Assembly: GCA_020080175.1 (NCBI GenBank)
Contig: JAGHQL010000106.1
Span: 28,395 to 92,394, forward strand
Origin: Glutinoglossum americanum
Lineage: Eukaryota > Ascomycota > Geoglossomycetes > Geoglossales > Geoglossaceae
DNA length: 64,000 nucleotides
Reading direction: 5' to 3'
The position numbers and the translations under genes were made by a program. A model generated the notes under the pieces. It did not search any database. It had not been told where the DNA came from and worked only from the letters and a program-made list of their open reading frames with translations. This document shows positions 32,925-44,167 of the stretch, piece by piece (position 1 is the first letter of the stretch; each line of letters begins with the position of its first letter).

Positions 32925-35402
32925 ATGGGAATATCAGGTGAGTACAGATGGAAGATTTACAATGGTCGGGTGCTGACTGCCAACTAGGGCTTTTGCCGCT
33001 GCTTAAGTCGATACAGAAGCCATGCAGCCTTAAGCAATTCTCTGGCCAGACAATTGGAGTTGACGCGTATGGCTGGCTTCACCGCGGAACTATTTCATGT
33101 GCAATTGACCTGGCCCTCGAAAAACCTACTACGAAGTATGTACCAACCCGTTAATCACAGTTTTGAACATAACTCTCATAAAATGAACAGGTTTGTTGAT
33201 TTTTGCATGCATCGAGTCCGGATGCTTCAGCACTTTGGTGTCACCCCGTTTTTGGTTTTTGATGGAGACTATCTCCCAAGTAAAGCTGCCACGGAAGCAA
33301 ATCGTGCAAGCAAACGAGAGGAGAGCAGGCAGCTCGGGCTAGAGCTCTACAGACTAGGCAAAAAGTCACAAGCACACCTGGAACTGCAGAAGGCTGTGGA
33401 TGTCTCCCCAGAAATGGCTGGCCAAGTCATACGGGAACTTAAAGCCGCTGGAGTCCAATACGTTGTTGCTCCGTATGAGGCGGACGCACAGCTCGTGTAC
33501 CTAGAGCGCAACGGCTTCATTTCTGGTATCTTGTCTGAGGACTCTGATCTCTTGGTATTCGGGGCCAAACGTCTACTGACAAAGCTTGACCAACATGGAG
33601 AGTGTATCGAAATAAACAGGGCGGATTTCACCGCCTGTAAGGACATCAGCTTGGTCGGTTGGTCTGATGCCGATTTTCGACGCATGGCTATCCTTAGCGG
33701 CTGCGACTACTTGGCCAGTATGAGTAAGATGGGCCTAAAGACGGCATATCGTCTCGTTAGAAAGCACAAGTCTATCGAAGGGATCCTCAGGGCGGTTCAA
33801 TTCGATGGGCACGTTCGTGTTCCAGATGGCTATCTGCATGCATTTCGAAGGGCGGAAATGACATTCCTTCATCAGCGCGTGTTCTGTCCCACTGAAAATG
33901 CACTCGTCATGAACACCATCCCAGATGAGGAGCTGGGCGAAGACGTGCTTTCCGTAATTGGTCAAAAAGTGGAGCGCGATATTGCCACCGGTGTCGCCCG
34001 AGGCGACCTGCATCCAATGACTAAGGAGCCCCTGAAAATTGGGGAACCGAGAAGCATCGTACCGAAGACCCCATACCACTACAGAAAACAAATCTCATCC
34101 ACGGATGATCCAAAGGGCCGCAAGTCCATTGACACTTTCTTTAGGCCAAAGCGGACCCCATTAGCCGAACTTGACCCCAACAGCTTCACTCCGTCTCCAA
34201 GTCAAGAACAGCTCCTTCAACAACGTCCTTCAGGGCAGTGGTCCGCTAGCCCTGCAGTATCAAACTCGGCATCCAGCAGGTCAAGAGCCTCGCCGCTATC
34301 TTTTCGGAACCCTACTCCACAATCAGCCCCGAACTTGCCGCAGGGGGTTGCAATTCAACCTCGGTCGTCGTCAACATCCACATCTGCCCCCCGCCCACAA
34401 AAGAGACAGCGTTTGTGCGCCGACAGTAGCGATAAGCCTACAGCCTTTAGTATCATGGAGGAAAATACTAAGAAGAGCCGCTTCTTTGCGTCGCCCACTC
34501 CAGGGCCAAGCCACACTACCGGAAGAGGCCTCCAGCCCAAGACAACGAAGATGCAAAGCCCGAGCATTTGGTCTGACGATTCTCTTGATGAAGCTTTGGC
34601 CAATTTGCCAGACTTTAGTGATTCACTAGAACTGCCAGCGAAGGCCCCACTATCTATATTCAAAGACGAAAACCTCCCATACGAGCCATCCGTTGGAGTA
34701 GAGTTACTGTATGAATCCCATTCTCTATCTAACTCGCAGACAAAAGCCACCACCATATCGCAAATTTCTAGATTTGATCCCTTTCTCGACACCACGGAAT
34801 CGTCGGCTCCATCGCAACCAGCAGCGAAGATATCCGGACATCATCAAATAATGGATAGATTCGCATATCAACCCGCAGCAACCAAGATTCCTACAGTTAA
34901 AAAACCAGAAGCCCACACCAGGGCCACCTTGTCCTATGTGATTCCGGGGGAGAGTGCGGCACATAGGAAGGCGGCCATTTCCACGAAGCCAAAAAACCCA
35001 GCTCCATCTAGCACACTAGCCTCGAAAGGTTCGCTGCCGGCGTATCACAACACGCCTTTGCAACGCCTCGGGGCAAATGCCTTAGGGAAAGCAAAATACG
35101 GGGGAGGATCTATTGTGCCATATCCGTTGATGGACAAATCAAATCTGAACGATGTGAGAGCCTCGCGAAGCCCGATCCGATCCAGCAAAGAGAAATGCCT
35201 TGTGAATCGCGACCCTATTGGTTCCGTAGACGCCCCTAATGCGTCCCCGATGAGAAGTGGAAACCTAGGCAGCGAGGACCTCCTCATTCGTGGCTGTGAG
35301 GAAAACAAGAGCCCTGAACCTGTGTCACCGGCACAAGAGGAGGCAGAAGAGAGTATTAGAGTAAGTTTCAATTTGCAAAAGTACGTCTTTGCTCCCAAGT
35401 GA
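32925..35402 (+). CDS. EXO1: EXO1, 5'-3' exonuclease of the FEN1/XPG family
   Basis: Three exons (32925-32937, 32988-33135, 33191-35402) join to 790 aa. The first coding exon is only 13 nt and encodes MGIS before the family start GLLPLLKSI. Metal-binding residues are in place: GVDAYGWLHRG, FLVFDGDYLP, APYEADAQLVYLE, SEDSDLLVFG and SGCDYLASMSKMGLKTA. The nuclease core spans about residues 1-340; the remaining 450 residues are Ser/Pro rich and disordered, as in other EXO1 proteins, where they bind repair partners. EXO1 works in mismatch repair, DNA end resection and meiotic crossing-over. Confidence 0.94.
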
Positions 35403-36720
35403 TGCATTTCTTGTGGAGTTTATCGGCCCTACCACCGAGGAGGCCTTTGCGGCTACGGGAAAACCTGTTATGCGGTGAAAGAGAGACGGACAGTCGGTCA
35501 AGGGAGTGTCATCTACCTTGCCGATCGGTAGTATAGTATTTCCATTAGAGCATCTAAAACCCTAGAGAAGGAAAACGGGAAATTGGTTTCTCTTCGGTAA
35601 TCGCGATTAAACAACTGCATGGTCGTTGTTGGTGAGTCGAAGCATGCGCCTCTCGATTCTGTCTTTCGATTTGTTGCAGTTTTGTTATTGCTTGTTCATC
35701 GGGCTTTGGCCTTTTGATTATCTTGCATGATCGGCGAAAAAGTACTGATTGCATTGGTGCTGCATGACCATTTTCACTTTTAGTCAGATCTCGGTCGGCG
35801 TGTATGGTGGTGTCTTGTATTTATCGCGCGGCAGATAGCCATCGAAACTTGAAATTGACTAGAGCGCTTGTGCACACAACGCATGAGAGGTTCGCGGAGT
35901 AACTACAGTGGTAGTGGGATATGGTACGTATTGTATGCAGGACAACAGGATAGGATAACAGGACAGTGGATTCTGCGTGTTCCTACGTTGCCGTAGCGAC
36001 GTTTTGTTGTGTCGGACCTTAGCGACCACCGATTGGCCCGGCCTCCCACTTCTCGCCAACTCACTTCAGCGCAAAAAGTGGCTGGGGATGCTTCACACGA
36101 TCAACCTTCACCGACCTCTTCAATTTGTATTTTGCTGGTCAAAGCTTGAGCCCTGCCACCCGCATATACTTCTCCGCTATCGCTCTTGCTATTCCTTCCT
36201 CCCCCCACGACCTCTCCCAAGAACAATCTAGATCTTCTATAACGGTTTACTAAAGAAAAAATCATCGTGAAGAAGTCGATCCGTTCTCTCCTCATTCTTA
36301 TTCTTACCCTCGTGCCAAGCGGTATCTTGTTGTCTAACTTATACCTTTCTACTACAATATCAAGGACCCTCTCGCATTGAGACATCCTCCACATTCCTGA
36401 GCCTATTCCCGACGATTTCCGATCAAACAGCTTCGCCTGAATAACTCGCATACTCCTACGCACATTCCTGACAACACCACCAAGGAGCTTTGTCAAGAAA
36501 CTCGCGGGGAATTGTCTTAGCTACATATTTCCACGACGATCGACTACTGCTCCTATTGCCGGTGCCGAACGTTACCGATACCGGTTCAGAAACTCCCAAA
36601 GAGAAAAGACAAGGAAAGAGTGTGTGCGAAAGAGAAAGAGGGAGAGAAGGAGCCTCATCCCTCGCAAGATATCCCTTCTTGGAGGCGGGCAGGAAAAGGA
36701 TATAGAAAAGGGCCGCCAAG
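35403..36720. other. Intergenic region, promoter of FIG1
   Basis: No gene is seen. The segment holds the 3' flank of EXO1 and a promoter/leader of up to 1.3 kb for FIG1. Pyrimidine-rich stretches at about 36180-36420 are typical of fungal promoters. Confidence 0.45.
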
Positions 36721-37698
36721 ATGACCGGTGTGCGGTTTGTGGTTGGTATACAACGTACGTTCTCACTGTTAGAAGTGCTACTTGCTAGGAATGCCGGACT
36801 AATAGATAGTAGGGTTAATACCGTTTCTGGGGTACCACCATGTTTTAATGATATTTATCGCCATAGCGATAATATTGCTATGTGAGTAAAGCCTTACCTT
36901 TAGCGTCCATCACTGCCGATTACTAACGCATTCCCTCAGCACTTCTCCTGGCAGGCTGTTCCTCCTCTTCGCCCGTTATCCCCAGCATCTTTCTCATCTC
37001 ACTTTACTACACACCATATACCCCGACCTATTCCCCGGCACAAGTCGATCCCGGTGTCTCGCACGCCATTGCCAACATAGTCGGCCACGCGCAAATGGAG
37101 GCCCGGGTGGGCTATTTTGGTATCTGCATCAATCCCGATGGAGGAAGCTGGCTGTGCAGCAACAATGCGAGCAGTCTGGCGGGGCAGATTAGCGTAGATC
37201 AAGATCCGTTGAATTTGATCTGGGTGGCGAGCACGTTTAAGGACAGCATCGTATTTCCATATCTCATGTAGGAACTACCCCTCCCTACACTCCGAACTCC
37301 TCTCAGGGGGCCGCCTTTCACTAACAACTTCCAGAATCGTCGCCATCATTCTCGCGTTCATCTGTCTCCTCATCCTAGCCACCTTCCCCGGTTGGCACGA
37401 AGAGGAAGATGGCGACCACAAGCCTTTCCCCTCCCGCCCAGTCTCTCAAATCGCCTTGGCGATCATCTTCGTCGCCTCAATCTTCGTCCTCGTCAGTGTA
37501 CTCTGGCAACACACCGCATCCGTCGCCGCCGCTACTATCGCCCAGGACCTTGGCAACGGAAGTGTCAAGAGCGGCGTCGGCACCAGCGCTATGATATTAG
37601 GCTGGTTCGGTTTCGCACTGCTCATCATTGTTACGATTGGCTTACTAGTCATGATACTGAGTATGCATCTAGTCGAAAAATTGACGGATGGCGATTAA
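36721..37698 (+). CDS. FIG1: FIG1-family four-helix membrane protein
   Basis: Four exons (36721-36754, 36813-36881, 36940-37267, 37335-37698) join to 264 aa. Hydrophobic segments include LMIFIAIAIILLSLLLAG, IVAIILAFICLLILA, QIALAIIFVASIFVLVSVLW and a final segment around FALLIIVTIGLLVM. Between the first two lies an extracellular loop with the claudin-like motif GYFGICINPDGGSWLC. This is the signature of Fig1, a plasma-membrane protein needed for calcium influx and cell fusion during mating. In filamentous fungi it also affects hyphal growth and development. The C-terminus is short and cytosolic. Confidence 0.88.
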
Positions 37699-38513
37699 GG
37701 GATTCCGGAGAATCAGAAGGAGCGGGGGGTTTCTTCAAGCGAGCATTAAGACCCGGCATTTTGCAGTGAACTCCTCCATCCGGCAATAGGAGTTTCACGT
37801 GGCTGGGGCTTTTGATATTATACCCCTTCTTGTACAGTCATCGTTCACGGGCATTTTCCATAGGGTGTTTCTCGTCTTATTCTCTTCTTTTGTTTCTGTC
37901 TTTTTTTTTTCTTTTTTGGGAAATATCTACGTTGAAGATTGCATATTTAAAGGGGGCAAAGGAATGGTGAGGCAAGGGGTTAAACTTACCTCTCCCGCTC
38001 AAAGGAGCCTAGATGGAATTTAGGAGGTGATAGACTGATACGAAACGACGTGACGGATTGGATGAGACGAGAAAAGACTCCTGTATGTAAAGCTAAAAGA
38101 GGCCCACCGATGATATGGACGATGGAAATTAAATGGGTCTGTGATAATGAAAGCTTCCCAAATAATATATTTTGATTCCTTCTAGCAAATCAAAAACTCA
38201 CTAGGGGGGTGGATGTGAACGAATTTCCACTCCCCAGCCAACAGACAGGGTGGGGGGAAGGGCGAAAGACTGAGATACCCCTCCCAAAAAAGGGGAAAAG
38301 AACCCTCCGAAGATACCAACATGGCGTGATGTTCATTAGTGTACAGCAGTATCCAGTATAGGATCAAGCAACACGTGATGATGTGGGTACAGTTACTCTG
38401 GGCGTAACGTATGAGTGCTTGAAGAAAGCCGGAATAACCCAAAAAAAAGGGGGGGTAGGTAGGCTCCCAGACCAGAAATAAAGCTCATTGCGCGTGTTGA
38501 TCGTAAACATAAT
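37699..38513. other. Convergent 3' intergenic region
   Basis: This is the 3' flank shared by FIG1 and the HAD/RGG gene. A T-rich run lies at about 37901-37918. No gene is seen. Confidence 0.45.
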
Positions 38514-40614
38514 TTAATATGCGCCGTTGTACGGTAAACCCCCACCGTACCCGCCCTGGCCACCGTACCCCAGATTCGGGCCACCGCCGTACCCGTGATG
38601 ACCTAGTTGATGCTCGTCGCCCCCAGGGCCCTGGTGGCTGCCTTGATAACCGCCGCTGTAGCTGCGCTCCCCGACGTCGTCCAGCGATCGATATTGGTAG
38701 CCTCCGCGGCCTCGGCCTCGCCCACCACCGCCTCCACGAGGGTTGTTCCCACGATACCCACCTCCAGCCCCGCCGCGCCCGCCTCGATAGCCACGGCCTC
38801 GGTGGTGGTGCGGACGGTGGGTATTGGCGCCACCGGCGTTAGCGTCTGTTGTGGCATTAATTAGACCAGCGTATGCTCCCTCCGGCTCTTGGGGATGCTT
38901 CCTTTTAGGATTCTTAGTCGGGAAGAGACTATCCCATTCCGTCTCATCCGGATTCTCCGTTTCAATACGTAGCAACACTTTCTCACCGACTGTCGTCTCG
39001 AAGCGATATGATTTATCCTTTGGTACTGGTTGCCAGTTCTGGATCCTGCTCGCCTCCGCCGGGCGCGCGTTACGTCGCAATGCTAATACGACGATTGGCT
39101 GTCGGTTTTCGGTGCAAAATTTAGCTGTCTCAGGAACGGGTTTGAGTAGAGCCGCCCAGATCTTGTTCTCTGACACCGCGGTGCCCACAACCTCCCAAGT
39201 CACCTTAGCGCCGATCCCGCCGACTTTGTTAAGGATGGACTTGGGGGGAGGACCTGGAGTTATTAGAATGTTGTTGGCGAGGAGCTTGATTTCCCCGTCA
39301 GGGGTGGAAGGTGGGAGTTGTATGAGACCGAGCAATTTCTCGGTAGTAGCAGGATCTATGAGATAGCCCGTGTAAAAGATTGTGCGCTTAATTTGAAGAC
39401 GGTTGGCCGCCCTTCTAGGAAGTGCTACATTGTGGTCATTGACCATCCGCTGAATTTGTGCTACTTCAACCACTGGATCAAGCGTCGTCTAAGCTCGCAA
39501 TTAAGGATCGTAAGCAACACACGGTACTGATATGGGATGCTTGCTTACAGTTCCCTCGGCCACTGGGATGATTTCAGCGACAATTGGCTTGCGAACTTGA
39601 ATTTGCTCTCCATCCATCTGAGTCTTATTAAATTGCGTAAAAAATTCCCGGAAACCCTTTATACTATACACAGTTAGCCTAGCCACATTAACACCTCGCC
39701 TGAGACTTACTGCTTAACTCTGTCTTCGTAGAGTCGGATATCTTCGGCGTCTTTGTAGGTAAACATTAGGTCCTCAAGAAATGCTTGTTTAAACTTCATC
39801 GTACCTAGGCCACAAACTGGTAAGTATAAACTCTTCACAGAATTTTTAGGTTCGATGTAGAAATGAGATTACTTAAAAACCGCTGGTCGTTTGGCCCGAC
39901 TTCAGGCTTCAGGGATACGATGTCGAACTCCAGCCTCTTGCTCGCAACCATCCTCTTTATCAAGCCTGCAAAGCCCCGCTCCGAGCGTCCCGTCAGAAGG
40001 ACAGTTAGAGCATCCTTTTGCTCCATACTAAGCTTAACGAGAGAAGCCTTCGGGAAGAATAAGCTAAAACTCCTGCCAGCATTCGCTCAAGAAGGTTTCC
40101 ATACCACTTGTTCATTCCACCAGCCTTCCCATGCCCTCTCTTCCTCCTTCTCCGCCCCTTCTCCAGTCGCAGCCAGAACGCGCGAATCATGCCACCATCC
40201 TCCGTTCACAAAATATTCTACCTGCTGGAGAAAGCCAATAGTGGTCCCATTCCAGACCTTTGGGTTAGGCAGCGGGCTGTTGAATACTAGAGACGTAGGG
40301 TCATAACATATTCGAGGCTATGTGACTTTAGAAGGACGTACGAGTATTGTCAAAGTCATAGACGTGAATGGCTTTGATCAGATGAACAGCTGCATCCAGG
40401 CGAGAAAGCGGTCAGCAAGAGCGCACCCATATATAACGTCAACAAAATAACATGTATCATATCGAATAATGGGCAAAATTAAGCAAGGAATAGATGTAAA
40501 GCTCAAATACATACGAGGAAGATCCGCATTCTGGCAAGACCATCTCTTCAGCCCAGTGAGGGTACGGGTGCTAGTTTTGCGGCCAAACAGGTTTACCGAC
40601 CGAGGTGTTGACAT
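38514..40614 (-). CDS. Swiss-Army-Knife HAD domain protein with an RGG tail
   Basis: Seven exons (40614-40515, 40389-40342, 40286-40105, 40047-39873, 39816-39711, 39663-39549, 39488-38514) join to 566 aa. The N-terminal 230 residues match the fungal HAD family named after Swiss Army Knife RNA repair proteins. They hold the phosphatase motif I Asp-x-Asp in HVYDFDNT, WWHDSRVLAATG, ALTVLLTGRSERGFAGLIKR and VKHIKGFREFF. A second conserved region of unknown fold follows. The last 110 residues are RGG/Gly-Tyr rich, an RNA-binding and phase-separating type of sequence. Hydrolase activity on RNA ends is suggested only by family name and domain pairing; no activity can be claimed. Confidence 0.82.
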
Positions 40615-41712
40615 TGCGGGATGGATAACGGAAGGATATAGGAAAGAGTCGAGCTCAGAACGGTAAACTGATTCGTGATGAACATGCTGTGCTCCATACG
40701 TCGAGTGCCTCGCTTACATACCGCACATACGCGGGCGCCAACACCAAAGTCCTGCCCCGCCAAAACAACCGCCAGGCGCGGGGAACCGACGTCGCACAGA
40801 GGCCGCTCCGAGCATTTTTTAAGGCCTGTTGGAGCCAATGCCTTGTCAGTGTGGATATATACACCGGCGATAGCTCTTGGGGAGACGGTAATGAATTGGG
40901 AATCACGCAAGCCATGAGAGTACCCAGTTCAGCTTGGTGTTGCGCCACTCCACGGGGCAAACCGGTGATATTTAAATTTCGTGGCCCTGGCGTTCGTCTC
41001 ACTTTCTGTACCCTTATTTGCCCGAAATAAAAACGTTTTGCATCCACTAAGCATACTGGCACCCAAGAATTTCTTAGCCTTTTACCTTTGTGGGGCCAAA
41101 TTCCCACACGGGTGCTATAAACTTTCACCACAACGGTGGGGGTCCTGTCCACCCACCAAGGGCCTCCACGTTAATTAATCAAACGATATTTGAACCTTGG
41201 AGTTCTGTCTTCTGTCACCTGCCAACTGCTTTTTATATAAAGCACTCTTTATGCTTGCTTGCTAGGGAATAATTAGCTTCAAAGTGATGCAGACTACCGC
41301 ATCTAACAGTTCGTTGTACTGGACAGGCGAAGGCTGGACGATCTCAAAGGCACGGGCGTTATAATCACTTCGTTGTGCATCCTGGACTCTCTATCTAACA
41401 TGCAATATGAACCAAGCTGGAAATGCATAACAAGGCGCCCCGCTGACCGTTCAAAAGCTTAAGAACCAGGGGACCGCACGCCAGCCGTATGTAAAAAGAA
41501 CCATTTCCTCAATGTAAGCAAACCAGCCTTGAGGCCCCACTCCCATGTGCCCGAGAAAAAGGAAAACGAATATTTGGGGACTCAAGCAGCCTTGACCACA
41601 TTAAATCAAATTAAAGGCTCAGGAAAACACGTTGGGAACTACAATCTAGCGCGTTGATTGGAGCATCTCCACCCTTACCAAATTCAGTATGCTTACGGTG
41701 AGCAGGTCACTA
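40615..41712. other. Intergenic region, no gene seen
   Basis: It holds the promoter of the HAD/RGG gene and the 3' flank of the RBR ligase gene, both on the minus strand. Short overlapping frames on both strands (for example 40655-41152) lack domains. Confidence 0.45.
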
Positions 41713-43473
41713 TCAGTCAAGGTCGACAGTAAATTTCCACACCCCTGCAGAAGTTATGAGTATCGCCCAAAAAAGGGGGGGAAGGGGGGTTCTGGGATTA
41801 GAACTTACCATTCCTGAGGTTTTCCGCCGTGTCGGACAATAAAATAATCCGTCTCTTTTGGCAATAGGCTGTCCTATTTATCATGTCCACTTTCAGACCT
41901 GACAGTTCAGAGGTCGGCTTCTCAAACATCTCGCTAAGATTCTCGACGGCCATCTCAAGATCCTTCTGGTTATCTTCGAAGATGTGCGCAAGGTTTTCGC
42001 GTTGTAGGTAGAAGGCGAAAGCATATGTCCACTTCAGGGTCTGGCGGCATTGCTGTAGGATCTGGGATGCCTGGTCCAAGAATTGCACTTCAATCCACGA
42101 CATGCCGGACATGGTTTGAAGATTGGTCATCTTCTTCTCCGTCTTAAGGTATAAATCTTTATCGAGTTTCGCTGATTGTTCGTGGTTTGCATACCGGTTG
42201 TAGTAGTGAAGGTACCGTTCCAGAGATTGACGAGATCTTGCCTGAGCATCACGAGCTTCAGACCCACTCTTTTCCTCGAATCTATTGCAATTGTACCAGC
42301 TTGTTCCGTGCTCTGACCATGGCCCCATGCAAATCCAGCAGAATTCGTGTTTGCACTTTCGGCTACCTGGTTGTTAATAACGCTACGAAGATGCTACGAA
42401 AACTCGCACATACCAGGTCATGTGGTTACACCCGCCATTCTTCTCGATTGTGGAGCCGCACTCGGGACATTCTTTTGTGTTTGCAGATATCCAATTTGCC
42501 GTCTCCGAGTCATCTTCGCACTTCTTTAACCACTTCTTAACCAGAGAGCATGGCGTGGGTTGGTGCTCGTTAAGAGTACATCCGAAGCAAAAGCTGTGAG
42601 AACAAGTACACTGAACAGAAGGGACGATTTGGTTAAGCTGTCGCTTCTTAATTCCGCATTCGACGGCATATTCACAATTGGGAGCGGGGCACCATTTCAA
42701 ATTCTCCTTATCGTCAACATAGGTTCGAGTGAGTAGGACTTGGTATCTGAATTCGTCAGCCGGTGCTTCGAAGAGAAGTGTGTTGTGTTTACCGTTCATG
42801 CAAGTCGCCCGGGACCATTAGATCCAGAGACTTTGAATCTACAATCCGGCTGCATCCTTCCTTGGGGCACTGGATCCTTGCCGCTTCACCCTCATCCTTG
42901 ATTTTTTGCGTCAAATACTGGCGGTAGCAGTCAACACAGAACCTGTGACCACACTTCATGGCGTATGTCTCCAAGCCGGGCTCATCCTCACAGCAGATCT
43001 CGCAGACGAACCCGGGTACGACTTGTGCCTTGGGTGGACTTTTGGAACTTGGTCCAAACCCTGCATTCTCGAGAACCTGTTCCGGACGATCCATGTAAGA
43101 CTCGATCAGCCGGTCCTTGTTCCAGTGAAAGTATCGCAAGAGGATAGCACAGGTTTCTGTTGGAAGACCGAGAATGAGAGCAGCCTCTTCGATATGTTTA
43201 TCCTGAGCCGCCTGGATTTCCCTTGGCCCAATAACCTTGAAATCAACCTCATGGGGCTTGTGACTTGACTTAATATCCTTGTCTTGAGTATCGAAGAGAC
43301 CTTGGTCGTCATCATCATCGAAGTCTAGAATATTTGAGTTATATCAGCATGCTGTTCTGCACACAGCACAAGAGTAAATATTCCCACTCGCCTTCTCCCA
43401 AGCTATCTTCTAAATCGTCATCCATCTCCTGATCGCTTGACATGCCAGAAATGAATTCGTCCTCGGAGTCCAT
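41713..43473 (-). CDS. Ariadne-type RBR E3 ubiquitin ligase
   Basis: Five exons (43473-43392, 43324-42793, 42746-42414, 42362-41809, 41744-41713) join to 510 aa. An acidic start is followed by a UBA-like helical region, then RING1 (FVCEICCEDE, CGHRFCVDCYRQYL), an in-between-RING (CTCSHSFCFGC) and RING2 (CPECGSTIEKNGGCNHMT, then CRKCKHEFCWICMG). The Cys in NGGCNH is the expected catalytic residue that forms the ubiquitin thioester. The C-terminal Ariadne domain holds QTLKWTYAFAFYLQRE and ends WKFTVDLD. Intron 1 (43325-43391) has a GC donor (AG|GCGAGT). Exon 5 has only 32 nt. It is divergent from the eIF2B epsilon gene. Confidence 0.93.
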
Positions 43474-44167
43474 GCTGGTAGCTGTGGTAACCGGTGTGGT
43501 TGGAAGGTCTACTGCTACCCGTTTGTTCGACTGTTCGGATGCGTGGGTTGCTTCAGTCGCCTTCCTCTTTCGTGTGGTTGACGTCGTGGCGGAAAATGGT
43601 GAGGCTGTTGCTTAATCTCGTCTCAATGTCGACGAGGCCAGGCAAAGCACTCCTTGTAGAGGGAGGAACTCGGTATATTAGGAGCCTAAAGAGTATCGAG
43701 CAATGAACCAAGGTAGCTGACGCGTAGGAGACCTGAAGTAACTGTATGAATGACCAGTGGCAGGGAAGGCGGACGACAGGCGACAGTTGTTGTTGGCGTT
43801 TTGCAATGAAGTAATCCTTGCAGGGTCCAAGGCAACTTCTCGGTTCACCCCCACAAGCCTTCCTTCACGTGATGTCAAAAATTCAACTTTTTCAACACCA
43901 CAAACGGCTTCACGGGAAGCAAGATTGCTGAGGAGAAGCTTTACTCGTCGAGGGGGTTTTGTCGTTCCCTGTTGACGTTAAATAGGTGCGTGGTGGGCCA
44001 GCGTAGTGGGCCTGAAGACTCATACTTATTTCAGGATATGTATCCTAATTCAGCCTAGTTTCTGGCGAATATGGTTAGGTCATCCACCTATCGCCGCCCT
44101 AACTCAATAATGTGGCCCACCGACTCTTATGGTCGACCAACATTTAGTCGTCGCATAACAGGTCAAT
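43474..44167. promoter_or_regulatory. Divergent promoter region, RBR ligase / eIF2B epsilon
   Basis: About 690 bp separate the two start codons, which point away from each other. No third gene is seen. Specific binding sites cannot be assigned from one sequence. Confidence 0.45.
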
